The translations under genes were made by a program, and so were the position numbers. The notes under the pieces were generated by a model. The model saw only the letters and a program-made list of their open reading frames with translations. It was not told the DNA's origin and made no database searches. A stretch of DNA of 64,000 nucleotides from Actinomycetes bacterium. GTDB lineage: Bacteria > Actinomycetota > Acidimicrobiia > Acidimicrobiales > Acidimicrobiaceae. This document shows, in pieces, positions 18,005 through 26,719 of the stretch (the first letter of the stretch is position 1; every line of letters begins with the position of its first letter). The stretch is taken from positions 1 through 64,000 of the forward strand of contig JAKAQR010000003.1 in assembly GCA_021819725.1 (NCBI GenBank), in the 5' to 3' direction.

Positions 18005-19672
18005 GTGTTTGTTAGTGAGCCAAGTGTTCGTCGTGCCCCGTCCTTATTGCGGGGCGCACTAGCGAGTCGACGGAGTCGGACGCTCGCGATCCTCATCGTG
18101 GCGGTCCAAGTCGTCGCGCTGGTATCGTTGGTGGTGTCCGCACTCCTCATTGGTCGGATGCTCGAGGATGCGGTCATGCTGCACCGATATGGGGTTATCC
18201 CACGTTTGGCGCTCCTCTTCGGTGTTGCCTTTGGCATTCGACTTGCGATGTTGCGACTCATCGACTACCTGGCGGTCCTCCTTGGAGTCGACTATGCCCA
18301 GCGAACGATCTCTCAGCTCATCACAAAGGGCAGCGCCGCACCGGTGGCCGGGACGGAGTTGGGTTACCTCCTGACCGACGGGGTCGCCACCCTTGTGCCG
18401 TATGCGTCACGCTTTCTTCCCGAGGCGATTGGTGCGGCGATTATCACCCCAGCACTGATCCTCTTTACCTTGATCGAGTCGCCGATGGCTTTTATCGAGG
18501 TCGTCGGTGGACTCGTTGTGCTGCCGGTGATCATGATCGTGGTCGGCAAGAGCACGAAGGATCGCGCTGATCGTCAACTCGGTGCAACCGTACGGTTGAA
18601 CGCGCTCTACCTCGACATGCTGAGCGGCATGGTCACCCTCAAGTCCTTTAACAAAGCGCACCTGCAGGAGGCTGCTATCGCGAGAGCTGCCCAAGATCTG
18701 CGCAAGCGCACCCTTGGGGTGCTGAGTGTCGCCTTCATCTCTGGGGTGAGCCTTGACACGCTCGTCGCCATCATTGTGGCCCTTGTGGCGGTCTCCATCG
18801 GTATCCGTCTCAACGACGCATCGATGTCACTCGCCACCGGAGCAGCGGTACTCTTTATCGTCCCGGAGATCTTCCGACCGGTACGCGCGGCAGCGCTGCA
18901 GTTCCATGCGACCCAGGACGCCGCTGCGCTGGTGCGACGCGTGGATGCGCTAGCGCTGATGCCTGATACGCGAGAGCCGATCACCGAGGTGGTCCCCGTT
19001 CGCGTGAAGCGTGGTAGGGAGGATGAACACACGCGCAGTCTCGCATCGAAGTCGCTATCTCTTGCGCTCACAGACTTTGGGGTGATCATGCCCAACGGCA
19101 AGCAGTCAGCGAGTATCGACCTTGTCGCTGCAAGCGGGGAACTCATCGTGTTGCGGGGCCCAAGTGGCGTTGGTAAGACCTCCTGGCTTGAGGGACTGGC
19201 AGGATTCTTGCCTACGGTAGGTGCGGTGCGTGTGGGATCGGGTGATTCGGCCGGGGCGCTCCCTCCCGGCGATGTAGGTTTTCTCCCCGCACTTCCCGGC
19301 TTTGTTGATGGAAGTGTCTATGACAACGTCACACTCCTGAATCCCGATGCCAGCGAGGCTGAGGTGGGGAAGGTCTTGACACTCGTTGGTGCTGACGGTT
19401 TTGTCGAGAGACTGTCTCAGCATGTCGTGGCAGATGGCTCGAACCTCAGTGCGGGTGAGCGTCAACGCCTCGGTGTCGCCCGCGTCGTACTTATGGAGCG
19501 TCCGTTCCTGCTACTCGATGAACCCACAGCCCATCTCAACGCGGCGATGGAGCGACAGTTGTTGGACGCGCTAGCCCAGATCGGCAGGGCCAAGGTGCTC
19601 TTTGTCGCTTCGCACTCGGATCGAGTAGAGGATCGAGCCAATCAGGTGATTGAGATTGGCCCCCAGCTATGA
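18005..19672 (+). CDS. cydD: ABC transporter CydD (thiol exporter for bd oxidase assembly)
   Basis: A 555-aa half-transporter: five or six membrane segments, then an ATPase domain with Walker A 'GPSGVGKTS', signature 'LSAGERQRLGVARV' and Walker B 'LLLDEPTAHLN'. CydDC exports cysteine and glutathione (or the thiol used by this host) and is needed to assemble cytochrome bd. GTG 18005 follows AAAGAGGG at a normal distance; earlier in-frame starts would overlap cydB. It overlaps cydC by four bases. Confidence 0.92.
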   Translation: MFVSEPSVRRAPSLLRGALASRRSRTLAILIVAVQVVALVSLVVSALLIGRMLEDAVMLHRYGVIPRLALLFGVAFGIRLAMLRLIDYLAVLLGVDYAQRTISQLITKGSAAPVAGTELGYLLTDGVATLVPYASRFLPEAIGAAIITPALILFTLIESPMAFIEVVGGLVVLPVIMIVVGKSTKDRADRQLGATVRLNALYLDMLSGMVTLKSFNKAHLQEAAIARAAQDLRKRTLGVLSVAFISGVSLDTLVAIIVALVAVSIGIRLNDASMSLATGAAVLFIVPEIFRPVRAAALQFHATQDAAALVRRVDALALMPDTREPITEVVPVRVKRGREDEHTRSLASKSLSLALTDFGVIMPNGKQSASIDLVAASGELIVLRGPSGVGKTSWLEGLAGFLPTVGAVRVGSGDSAGALPPGDVGFLPALPGFVDGSVYDNVTLLNPDASEAEVGKVLTLVGADGFVERLSQHVVADGSNLSAGERQRLGVARVVLMERPFLLLDEPTAHLNAAMERQLLDALAQIGRAKVLFVASHSDRVEDRANQVIEIGPQL

Positions 19673-21336
19673 CCCTTGGTACACTGGCGCGCGAACGTCT
19701 GCGAGAACGTCGATGGGAGGTGTGGGGTTATCTTGGGACGGGATTCATGGCCTACCTCTCACCCGCGGTGCTCTTTGGCCTCTCGGCGTATCTGATCTCG
19801 AAGGCTGCACTCAAGCCTGGTATCTTGACGCTCGGAGTGGTGATCGGATCGGTTCGTTTCTTCGCGCTGGCCCGTGGGGCAAGCCAGTATGGTGAGCGCA
19901 TGTGGGGTCACTCACTCACCCTCGATCTGGCAGCAAGGATTCGCACCCTGCTCTTCGATCGTCTGGCGGCGGTGGTTCCCTATCGGGTGCGACCGGGGGT
20001 CTTTGGCGAGGTGCTCGCCTCGTTAAACGGTGATATGACACAGCTTGAGAATCTTGCCGCGCGGCTGGTTGGTCCCGCCACCGGTGTCGGCCTCGCTTCA
20101 CTGGTGGTTGTGGTCATTGCCGGCGCGGTGTCGCCCGTCTTTGTGGTGGTTCTCCTACCGAGCTTGCTCCTGATCGGACTCGTGGTCCCCTTTGGGGCCT
20201 ATCGCCTCGCTCGCTCGGGAGCGCAGAGTACGAGCGTCTTGCGCGCGCAGGCCTACGACACCTCCCTGGCGACCGCAGCAACCTTTCAGTCCCGCTACTT
20301 TCTTCGCCGTGGGGACCCGCTTCTTGACCAACTCAAACACAAAACGTTCCGGCTACTCCGTCCACAGCGGCGCCAGGCGGGCATCCAGACCTGGCTCGGC
20401 GTCTTCAACGGTGTGATCGAGGCGACGGCTCTCACGGCCACGCTATGGATTGGTGCTGATCTGATGGCAGCGCACAGGCTCGATGCGGTCGAACTCGCCG
20501 TCATTCCCTTTCTGATCCTCGCCATCGTGGAGGGGCTGACCGCGGTCGGCCTCGAGGCAGCGACGGCTGGTTCTGGTACGCCTGCAGTCGCACGACTTGA
20601 GCGAACGCTGGCGCTCCAGGGTCGCGACTGTTCGCGGTGCTCGCAGACCACCCTCCCCTTGAGCGCCTTAACGATCGAGTGTGAAGACGTCTCGTTTCAC
20701 TACCCAGACGCTGATCGCGAGATCTTGCACTCCTTTGAGCTTCATCTTGAGGGGGGTCAGCGGCTGTTGGTGGTTGGACCGACGGGATCGGGTAAGTCTA
20801 CCTTGGCTGCCATGGTGCTGGGAGCATGGACGCCAACGGCCGGGGTGATGCGTATCGGTGGGATACCGACGACGGAGCTCAGCGAGGAGACGATCGCCGC
20901 TTCGATCGCCTACCTCTCCTCGGAGCCGTACCTCTTTGGAGCCTCACTCGCCGCCAATCTGCGGCTGGCGCGCGCGGCTGCGAGTGATGCTGAGTTGATC
21001 GATGCGCTTGGTCGGGTCGGCCTTGGCCCATGGTTCGCGGAGTTATCCGATGGGCTCGCGACGATGATGGGGCAGGACAATCGGATGGTATCCCAAGGGG
21101 AAAAGCAACGACTTGCCTTGGCGCGCCTACTGGTCCTGAACCCAAAGAACCTCGTGCTTGACGAGCCCACTGCGGGGTTGGATGCAGAAAATGAGCAGAT
21201 CGTCGCTGAAATACTCAATGCGCAGTTCGAGGGTGCCACCATTATGGTGATCACGCATTCAGAGGCATTCATGGAGGCTTTTCATGCCGATCATGTCCGT
21301 GATTTTGGCGAGTTTGTGAGGACAAGCGTGATCTGA
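19669..21336 (+). CDS. cydC: ABC transporter CydC
   Basis: A 555-aa half-transporter with membrane domain and ATPase: Walker A 'GPTGSGKSTL', signature 'VSQGEKQRLALARL', Walker B 'NLVLDEPTAGLD'. It pairs with CydD as a heterodimer. ATGA overlap with cydD indicates coupled translation. It closes the cydABDC operon. Confidence 0.92.
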   Translation: MTLGTLARERLRERRWEVWGYLGTGFMAYLSPAVLFGLSAYLISKAALKPGILTLGVVIGSVRFFALARGASQYGERMWGHSLTLDLAARIRTLLFDRLAAVVPYRVRPGVFGEVLASLNGDMTQLENLAARLVGPATGVGLASLVVVVIAGAVSPVFVVVLLPSLLLIGLVVPFGAYRLARSGAQSTSVLRAQAYDTSLATAATFQSRYFLRRGDPLLDQLKHKTFRLLRPQRRQAGIQTWLGVFNGVIEATALTATLWIGADLMAAHRLDAVELAVIPFLILAIVEGLTAVGLEAATAGSGTPAVARLERTLALQGRDCSRCSQTTLPLSALTIECEDVSFHYPDADREILHSFELHLEGGQRLLVVGPTGSGKSTLAAMVLGAWTPTAGVMRIGGIPTTELSEETIAASIAYLSSEPYLFGASLAANLRLARAAASDAELIDALGRVGLGPWFAELSDGLATMMGQDNRMVSQGEKQRLALARLLVLNPKNLVLDEPTAGLDAENEQIVAEILNAQFEGATIMVITHSEAFMEAFHADHVRDFGEFVRTSVI

Positions 21337-21597
21337 TAGCGGCGGTGTGCTAGCTCGCGTGGAAGGAATCACTCGAGAGCGATCTGCACTAGCACGAGGT
21401 GTCGGCTGGTGTGTAGGTGTCATGTTCCTCGACCAACGGCGCCGATCGCTGACGATGAAGAGGTCCAGCGGGGGCGGTGAATCGCTGGTTCACCCGCAAA
21501 AAGTAGTCAAACATTTTCTATCGATGACATCCAACGCCGTCAGGGGTGACGAACCAAACACATCAGCAGCATTCGCTGCTTAGTGAATGGAGGCCAT

Positions 21598-21885
21598 ATG
21601 ACCGAAGTTAGTCGTCGTTCCTTTCTGATCCGATCCTCTGCCACCTTGGCGGCGGCCGGAGCAGTTGCCGTTGTTCCAAGTGGTGCAGCCCGGCTCGTCG
21701 ATTCCAGGAAGCAAGCATATTCCCAACTCACTCCCGAGGAGTCGAGTGCTCTGCAGTCGTTGGTGGTTCACGTTGCCAACCCCGCCACTGGAGAGTTGTC
21801 GGTGATGTTTGGGACCCAAGAGGTTCGTATCAAGGATCACCGCCTCATTGCGCAACTCGCCTCAACGATCCGCGCTACCAAGTAA
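21598..21885 (+). CDS. Small Tat-signal protein of unknown function
   Basis: A 95-aa protein from ATG 21598 with GGAGG 4 nt before it. It opens with a twin-arginine signal, 'SRRSFLIRSSATLAAAGAVA', followed by about 65 residues ('YSQLTPEESSALQSLVVHVA' ... 'EVRIKDHRLIAQLASTIRA'). The mature part would be exported folded by the Tat system. Mature part: no recognised family. It stands 50 bp before the DUF4331 gene on the same strand, probably in one transcript. Confidence 0.72.
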   Translation: MTEVSRRSFLIRSSATLAAAGAVAVVPSGAARLVDSRKQAYSQLTPEESSALQSLVVHVANPATGELSVMFGTQEVRIKDHRLIAQLASTIRATK

Positions 21886-21935
21886 TACCACACCAACGAA
21901 AATACCAAGATATCGTTCCCTGAAAGGAAATTGCC

Positions 21936-23360
21936 GTGTCGTCACACCGAGAAGCACCCGCTATATCAAAAGATCCCGTCGCAGATTCAACGGATCTCTA
22001 TGCATTTCGTTCTCCTGATAATCCAGATACCGTTACGATCATTGCGAACTACCTACCACTGCAGCTACCCGCCGGAGGACCGAACTTTTATGAGTTCGGT
22101 GATGATGTGCTCTATGAGATCCACATCGCGAACAACGGTGAGCCGTTGTCAAATATCACCTATCAGTTCCAGTTCCACACCGTGTTGAACGACCCGAATA
22201 CCTTCTTGTATAACACCGGTCAGATCACCTCGTTGGATTCACCGAACTGGAATCGTCGTCAGTTCTATACGGTGACACGCATCGATAAAAACGGCTCTCA
22301 CGTGCTCGCGAGCAACGCGCCATGCCCGCCCTCTAACGTTGGACCTCGTTCGATTCCCCACTATACGCCGCTCGCTGATGCAGCAGTGGTAACCACCAGC
22401 GATGGAGAGAAGATCTTTGCTGGTCAGCGTGCTGAAGGCTTCTATGTTGATTTGGGCTCTATCTTTGATCTTGGCGACCTTCGTCCCTTCTCCCCTGATC
22501 AGCTCATTCCGGGACCAGCCTCCGCAGGAGTCAATGCGACAGCTGGACTCAATGTCGCCTCTATTGCGATCCAGGTGCCGATCACACTCCTGACGAGCAA
22601 TGGATCGATGCCGACCTCGGTCACCGATCCAGCGGCGGTGCTTGGCATTTGGACCTCGGCAAACCGGCAGAAGGTGCGTGTCTTTGACCAGGCCTTCTCG
22701 GGACAGAACTCAGATGTGGGTCCCTTCGTGCAGGTGTCAAGGTTGGGCAACCCACTGTTTAATGAGGTTATCGTTCCAATCGGCAAGAAGGATCTTTGGA
22801 ATACACTGCCACCCTTTGCCGATCGAGAGTTCCTCTCCTACGTACAGCACCCTGAACTCGGGTCGTTGTTGCCGGTCCTCTATCCAGGGGTCTTCCCAGA
22901 CCTGGCCAAGTACACGGCGGCCAGAGCCGACCTCGTCGCCATCCTCTTGACTGGTATCCCAACCGGTATTGTGGACGGCCTGAACACCTACACCGGCCCA
23001 TGGTACGCTGACATGTTGCGGCTGAATGTGGCGATACCTCCATCGAGTTCCCCATCGATTCTCGGGGTCCTTGGCGGCGATCTTGCCGGATATCCCAATG
23101 GACGCAGGGTCTTCGATGATGTCGTCTCCATTGAGCTTCGCGCGATTGCTGGTTTGACGATTCCTCTGGTGGATAAGAGTTACAAGCCAGATGCGGCAGC
23201 GGGTGAGATCTATGACGTCATCAACCCCAATAAGACTTCGCCAAGCCAGCTAGGTCCCATTGGAGAGACATACCTACCGAGCTTCCCCTACTTGGGGATC
23301 CCATGGGATGGGTTCTCGAATCCTTCGACAACACCCACGCCGAGTCTGGTCAACTCGTGA
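21936..23360 (+). CDS. DUF4331 family protein
   Basis: A 474-aa protein starting MSSHREAPAISKDPVADSTD, the invariant opening of DUF4331 proteins ('SSHREAP.I..DP.AD.TD.YAF'). Strand-rich segments follow ('VTIIANYLPLQLPAGGPNFY', 'LYEIHIANNGE'). There is no signal peptide in the protein itself. GTG 21936 follows AAAGGA. The function of DUF4331 is not established. The next gene starts on its stop codon (GTGA), and a Tat-signal protein precedes it, so a three-gene unit is likely. Confidence 0.88.
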   Translation: MSSHREAPAISKDPVADSTDLYAFRSPDNPDTVTIIANYLPLQLPAGGPNFYEFGDDVLYEIHIANNGEPLSNITYQFQFHTVLNDPNTFLYNTGQITSLDSPNWNRRQFYTVTRIDKNGSHVLASNAPCPPSNVGPRSIPHYTPLADAAVVTTSDGEKIFAGQRAEGFYVDLGSIFDLGDLRPFSPDQLIPGPASAGVNATAGLNVASIAIQVPITLLTSNGSMPTSVTDPAAVLGIWTSANRQKVRVFDQAFSGQNSDVGPFVQVSRLGNPLFNEVIVPIGKKDLWNTLPPFADREFLSYVQHPELGSLLPVLYPGVFPDLAKYTAARADLVAILLTGIPTGIVDGLNTYTGPWYADMLRLNVAIPPSSSPSILGVLGGDLAGYPNGRRVFDDVVSIELRAIAGLTIPLVDKSYKPDAAAGEIYDVINPNKTSPSQLGPIGETYLPSFPYLGIPWDGFSNPSTTPTPSLVNS

Positions 23361-23725
23361 CCGAACAGTCACTTCCTCCCCTGAAGCTCCTTGGGCAGCG
23401 TATGCTGCCCAAGGAGCACCTTCCGTCCATGACGGGTTCAGTGGCGGTCGATATCGATGAGACGGTGGGTGCCCTCATCGTTATGGGTGAGGACGTCCAC
23501 GTTGGCAAGGAGTGTTTTGTCCGCGGTGTCGGAGGTTTCCATAAGCACGTATGGTTCCTCGATCGTGTCCTTCCTGGAAGGATTCAAGTAGCTGCGGTCT
23601 TTGCAAGCCTGGAGCCGGGGACCTATACACTTGACATCGAGGGCCAGGAACAGCTGGGGAGGGTCACGATCGTCGCCGGTCAGGTGAAGACCCTCACGGT
23701 GAGCCAACTCGAGGTTTCCGTCTAA
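23357..23725 (+). CDS. Small protein coupled to DUF4331
   Basis: A 122-aa protein from GTG 23357, overlapping the DUF4331 stop by four bases (GTGA). A short N-terminal part ('LLGQRMLPKEHLPSMTGSVA') is followed by strand-rich sequence ending 'LEPGTYTLDIEGQEQLGRVT' and 'VAGQVKTLTVSQLEV', which resembles small beta-sandwich domains of the carboxypeptidase-regulatory-like type. No signal or membrane segment. A structural partner of the DUF4331 protein is possible (inference). Confidence 0.65.
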   Translation: MTEQSLPPLKLLGQRMLPKEHLPSMTGSVAVDIDETVGALIVMGEDVHVGKECFVRGVGGFHKHVWFLDRVLPGRIQVAAVFASLEPGTYTLDIEGQEQLGRVTIVAGQVKTLTVSQLEVSV

Positions 23726-23795
23726 GACATTGCGCTATTAAGCGCAAATAGGGAGCGCAGGGAACTCCCTTGGGTCACTGTTGCTCCTCATTGAA

Positions 23796-23829
23796 GATAC
23801 CCTCCAACGCCGCGGTGTTGGAGGGTATC
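23796..23829. terminator. Strong hairpin between the DUF4331 cassette and soxR
   Basis: GATACCCTCCAAC (23796-23808) and GTTGGAGGGTATC (23817-23829) form a perfect 13-bp stem with an 8-nt loop between two convergent genes. No T-run follows on either strand. It is a likely bidirectional stop. Confidence 0.8.
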
Positions 23830-23848
23830 GCCTTGTGGGTAGGCGGCA

Positions 23849-24313
23849 TTACCCCTTTGGCGAAGATTCGTCACCGAGAAGGTACCTCGCACCGGTTCCG
23901 AACTTGGCAGCTCGATCACCAGCGTTGTAGAGCGAGCACGTTCCCAGTGAAAGGCATCCGCAACCGATGCAGGAGTCAAGGTCATCGCGCAGTCCTTGCA
24001 AGGTCTTGATCTGTTCGTCGATGCGGGATCGCCAACTAACCGATAGTTGACGCCAATCTTTTGCTGTTGGAGTCCGGTTGTGAGGGAGCAATGCGAGCGC
24101 TTCGGTGATCTCGTCGAGTGAGAGCCCTACTCGCTGGGCGACTTTGATGAAAGCTACTCGACGGATCATCGATCGAGGGTACATGCGTTTGTGTCCATCT
24201 TGCCGGATTGAGGCGATGAGCCCGCGCTCCTCGTAAAATCGCAGCGTCGCCACCGAGACGCCACAGCGCTGAGCGACTATTCCAATCGGCAGTAGTTCCT
24301 GATTAGGGGACAT
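23849..24313 (-). CDS. soxR: Redox-sensitive MerR-family regulator SoxR
   Basis: A 154-aa MerR protein: winged helix 'IGIVAQRCGVSVATLRFYEE', a dimerisation helix, and the SoxR cluster motif 'CIGCGCLSLGTC' (CX2CXCX5C) that binds [2Fe-2S]. Oxidation of the cluster, often by redox-cycling compounds, activates the target promoter by untwisting a 19-bp spacer. A classic SoxR box (24344-24359) lies 30 bp before its own start and faces away from it. In actinobacteria SoxR commonly controls quinone reductases or monooxygenases; none is next to the box here. Confidence 0.92.
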   Translation of the reverse strand: MSPNQELLPIGIVAQRCGVSVATLRFYEERGLIASIRQDGHKRMYPRSMIRRVAFIKVAQRVGLSLDEITEALALLPHNRTPTAKDWRQLSVSWRSRIDEQIKTLQGLRDDLDSCIGCGCLSLGTCSLYNAGDRAAKFGTGARYLLGDESSPKG

Positions 24314-24338
24314 GTTGGTAAATTTTTCCTCTCTTGAC

Positions 24339-24369
24339 TTGACCTCAAGTTAACTTGAGATTGTAGCGT
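24339..24369 (+). promoter_or_regulatory. SoxR-box promoter facing right
   Basis: The 16-bp palindrome CTCAAGTTAACTTGAG (24344-24359) equals the core of known SoxR operators. It lies between TTGACC (-35, 24339-24344) and TAGCGT (-10, 24364-24369), a 19-bp spacer as in MerR-type promoters. Transcription would start at or next to ATG 24377. Confidence 0.85.
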
Positions 24370-24376
24370 AGTCCCC

Positions 24377-24445
24377 ATGAGTGATGATGTGTCGAAGGCG
24401 ATTCCTAACTACGGACTGGATGCTAAGCCACAGCAGTTCTCCTAA
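24377..24445 (+). CDS. 22-codon leaderless micro-ORF under the SoxR box
   Basis: ATG 24377 is 7 nt after the -10 hexamer, so the message would begin at the start codon. The peptide reads MSDDVSKAIPNYGLDAKPQQ, then FS, then TAA. It has no membrane segment or known motif. It could be a real small protein, a leader peptide, or the remnant of a lost SoxR target gene. No longer frame follows before 24586. Confidence 0.4.
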   Translation: MSDDVSKAIPNYGLDAKPQQFS

Positions 24446-24560
24446 TCAAGCAAGGAGGGCTGGAGGAGAAATCCAAGAATTAGGCCGTTCACTCCGAGTA
24501 GGAATTATGAGCTTGGGGCCAAAATGTGCATGAACATCTAAAAGATAAAGTACTATTGGT

Positions 24561-24579
24561 TCAATGTCTGCACCATTGA
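24561..24579. promoter_or_regulatory. Inverted repeat upstream of the M20/GntR operon, possible operator
   Basis: TCAATG (24561-24566) and CATTGA (24574-24579) are separated by 7 nt, a few bases before ATG 24586. The FadR-type regulator at 25877 in the same operon is the natural candidate to bind it (inference). Confidence 0.4.
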
Positions 24580-24585
24580 GAGTTT

Positions 24586-25884
24586 ATGATGGCTTGTTTG
24601 CCTGACGGCCTGGTTCGGCAACTGGATGCTGCCGTCGAGACCCACATCGAAGCTGAGCTCGGTTTCCTCAGGGCGCTTGTGAGCGAGCCAAGCACCGTTG
24701 GCAACGAGGCCGGTGCCATCGAGGTTCTTGGGGATCGCCTGAGTCGTCTTGGCCTCGATCCCACGCTGGTATCAATCGACGATCGTATCGCAGCTGATCC
24801 ACTCGCTGGAGTACCGTCGCAGGGCTATAGAGATCGCCATAATTTACTGGCCACGACAAACGGAACAAGCGATTCACTCTCATTGCTGATCAACGGACAC
24901 ATTGATGTGGTGCCCGCCGAAGGCCCCGGTTGGAGCAGTCCACCCTTTGTACCAGTGTTGGCTGGTGACCGTATGTATGGACGCGGTGCAGGTGACATGA
25001 AGGGAGGACTTGTGGCCGCCACACTTGCGCTACAGGCGATCTCTGTAGTTGCGGGAGACTTCCTTGATCACCCAATGGCACTTTTGGCAGTGATCGAGGA
25101 GGAATGTACTGGCAACGGAACACTGTCAGCCCTTCGTTCTGGAATCGACGCAGAAGTGGTGCTACTACCAGAGCCGACCAACCAGTCGATTCTCCTTGGA
25201 GGGATTGGGATCGTCTGGCTACAGCTGACCATCAATACCAGGGGCGGACACGCTGAAGCAGCTGACAGGCTCCGTTCTCCGTCACAGCTCCTCTCTGGTT
25301 TGATCGCTGAGTTAGGGAATCTCGAACGCGAACTCAACGAATCGATCGAGGAGCCGTTTACTGACTTGTCCCAGCCATATAACGTCAATATTGGGAAGAT
25401 CCAAGCTGGTGACTGGGCGTCGAGTGTTCCTGCGTGGGTCACACTTGAAGTGAGGATCGGGTTCCCCAACGGATACAGTCACGACGAGATTGCCCAGCTA
25501 GTGGAGAAGCGCCTAGGGGTAGTCATCGCGGGCCCGGAAGACTTCTCACTCACTGTGACCGCGACCGGCTTTCGCGCAGAAGGTTACTATCTCGATCCCG
25601 CTAGCTCACTTGTGAGCACCTTTAGCGATGTGCTTGTCAGGCACTATGGACAACGACCTGCCCGCGAAGTAATGGGTAGCACGACCGATGCGCGATACTA
25701 CGTCAACCATGGACGTGGCGAGGCGCTCTGTTATGGCCCAATCGTTGGCAACATGCACGGGACCGACGAATATGTGGTCATCTCAAGCATCGTCGAGACG
25801 GCCAAGCACTACGCGAGTTTTATCGTTTCCTATCTCTCCGGTGAATTGGACATTCTTAACCCCTCAAGGATGAAGCATGGATGA
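24586..25884 (+). CDS. M20 family peptidase/deacylase (ArgE/DapE-like)
   Basis: A 432-aa M20 enzyme: 'LINGHIDVVPAEGPGWSSPP' (HxD), 'YGRGAGDMKGGLVAA' (bridging Asp), 'IEEECTGNGTL' (catalytic Glu, ligand Glu). The lid domain has 'NTRGGHAEA'; 'GNMHGTDEYVVI' near the end carries the last ligand His. It is first in a four-gene operon with a GntR regulator, an alpha/beta hydrolase and an APC permease, which suggests use of an imported N-acyl amino acid or peptide. It overlaps the regulator by 8 bases. Confidence 0.9.
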   Translation: MMACLPDGLVRQLDAAVETHIEAELGFLRALVSEPSTVGNEAGAIEVLGDRLSRLGLDPTLVSIDDRIAADPLAGVPSQGYRDRHNLLATTNGTSDSLSLLINGHIDVVPAEGPGWSSPPFVPVLAGDRMYGRGAGDMKGGLVAATLALQAISVVAGDFLDHPMALLAVIEEECTGNGTLSALRSGIDAEVVLLPEPTNQSILLGGIGIVWLQLTINTRGGHAEAADRLRSPSQLLSGLIAELGNLERELNESIEEPFTDLSQPYNVNIGKIQAGDWASSVPAWVTLEVRIGFPNGYSHDEIAQLVEKRLGVVIAGPEDFSLTVTATGFRAEGYYLDPASSLVSTFSDVLVRHYGQRPAREVMGSTTDARYYVNHGRGEALCYGPIVGNMHGTDEYVVISSIVETAKHYASFIVSYLSGELDILNPSRMKHG

Positions 25885-26650
25885 AGAACACTTTGCCAAC
25901 CAATGGATCACTCAGTCACTTGCTCCGCTTCCCATGCAAAACGCTGGTGAAAGGATCGCCGAGCGCATCGTTACCGCAATTGCTCTTGGAGAGTTCGTTC
26001 CCGGACAACGCCTCCCCTCAGAGCGTGAGTTAGCGACACTTCTCCAAACAAGTCGAGGTGTCATCCGAGAGGCGATACAACGACTTGCTGCGAGTGGCTA
26101 CCTCATCGTCAAACGCGGTCGCGATGGCGGTTCGTTTGTTACTGACTATGTCGGTCCTGAAGTGGACCAAATGGTCAAACGTGTGCTCTTGCCCGAATGG
26201 AATCGGGTAGAGCATCTCCTTGATCTCCGGTCACTCATCGAGTCGGAGATCGCCAGGACAGCAGCACATCGTCGTACCCCAGAAGATCAAAGAAAGATTG
26301 CCGACGCGGTTGAGGGTTACCACCAGGCTCACAACGACAGGCTCTCGTCGGGCGAAGCTGACAGGCTGCTACACGTTGCCATCGCAAGGGCGACGCACAA
26401 CCCATTGTTGGTGGACATCTCCTTGCAACTGCGCAAGGAAGTATCGCTTGGCTTTGGTGCAGAACCTTACTCCAAGGACATTCGTGAGCGTGCCCTCCAT
26501 CAACACCCGGAACTGGCTCAAGCTATCTTGGACGGCGACTCAGAAACTGCGGCCAAGCTCGCGATGAAACACTTCTTGCTCACCGAGGACCTACTTCGCG
26601 GCCTCTTCGCACGTGTTGCGAGAGAGGAGGATCAAGACACTACAGATTGA
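25877..26650 (+). CDS. GntR/FadR-family transcriptional regulator
   Basis: A 257-aa protein with an N-terminal winged helix ('ERIVTAIALGEFVPGQRLPS', 'SERELATLLQTSRGVIREAI') and a C-terminal all-helical FCD domain ('DLRSLIESEIARTA', 'LHVAIARATHNPLLVDI', 'HPELAQAILDGDSETA'). FCD domains bind small carboxylates or amino acids, often with a metal. It is embedded between peptidase and permease genes, so it probably controls this operon, perhaps through the repeat at 24561-24579. Confidence 0.88.
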   Translation: MDEEHFANQWITQSLAPLPMQNAGERIAERIVTAIALGEFVPGQRLPSERELATLLQTSRGVIREAIQRLAASGYLIVKRGRDGGSFVTDYVGPEVDQMVKRVLLPEWNRVEHLLDLRSLIESEIARTAAHRRTPEDQRKIADAVEGYHQAHNDRLSSGEADRLLHVAIARATHNPLLVDISLQLRKEVSLGFGAEPYSKDIRERALHQHPELAQAILDGDSETAAKLAMKHFLLTEDLLRGLFARVAREEDQDTTD

Positions 26651-26719
26651 GACCACGAACATGTCCCACATTGGGCAAAATCTTTTCAGAGCAGCAATAC
26701 ACCTTACCAAAGGGGGGAA

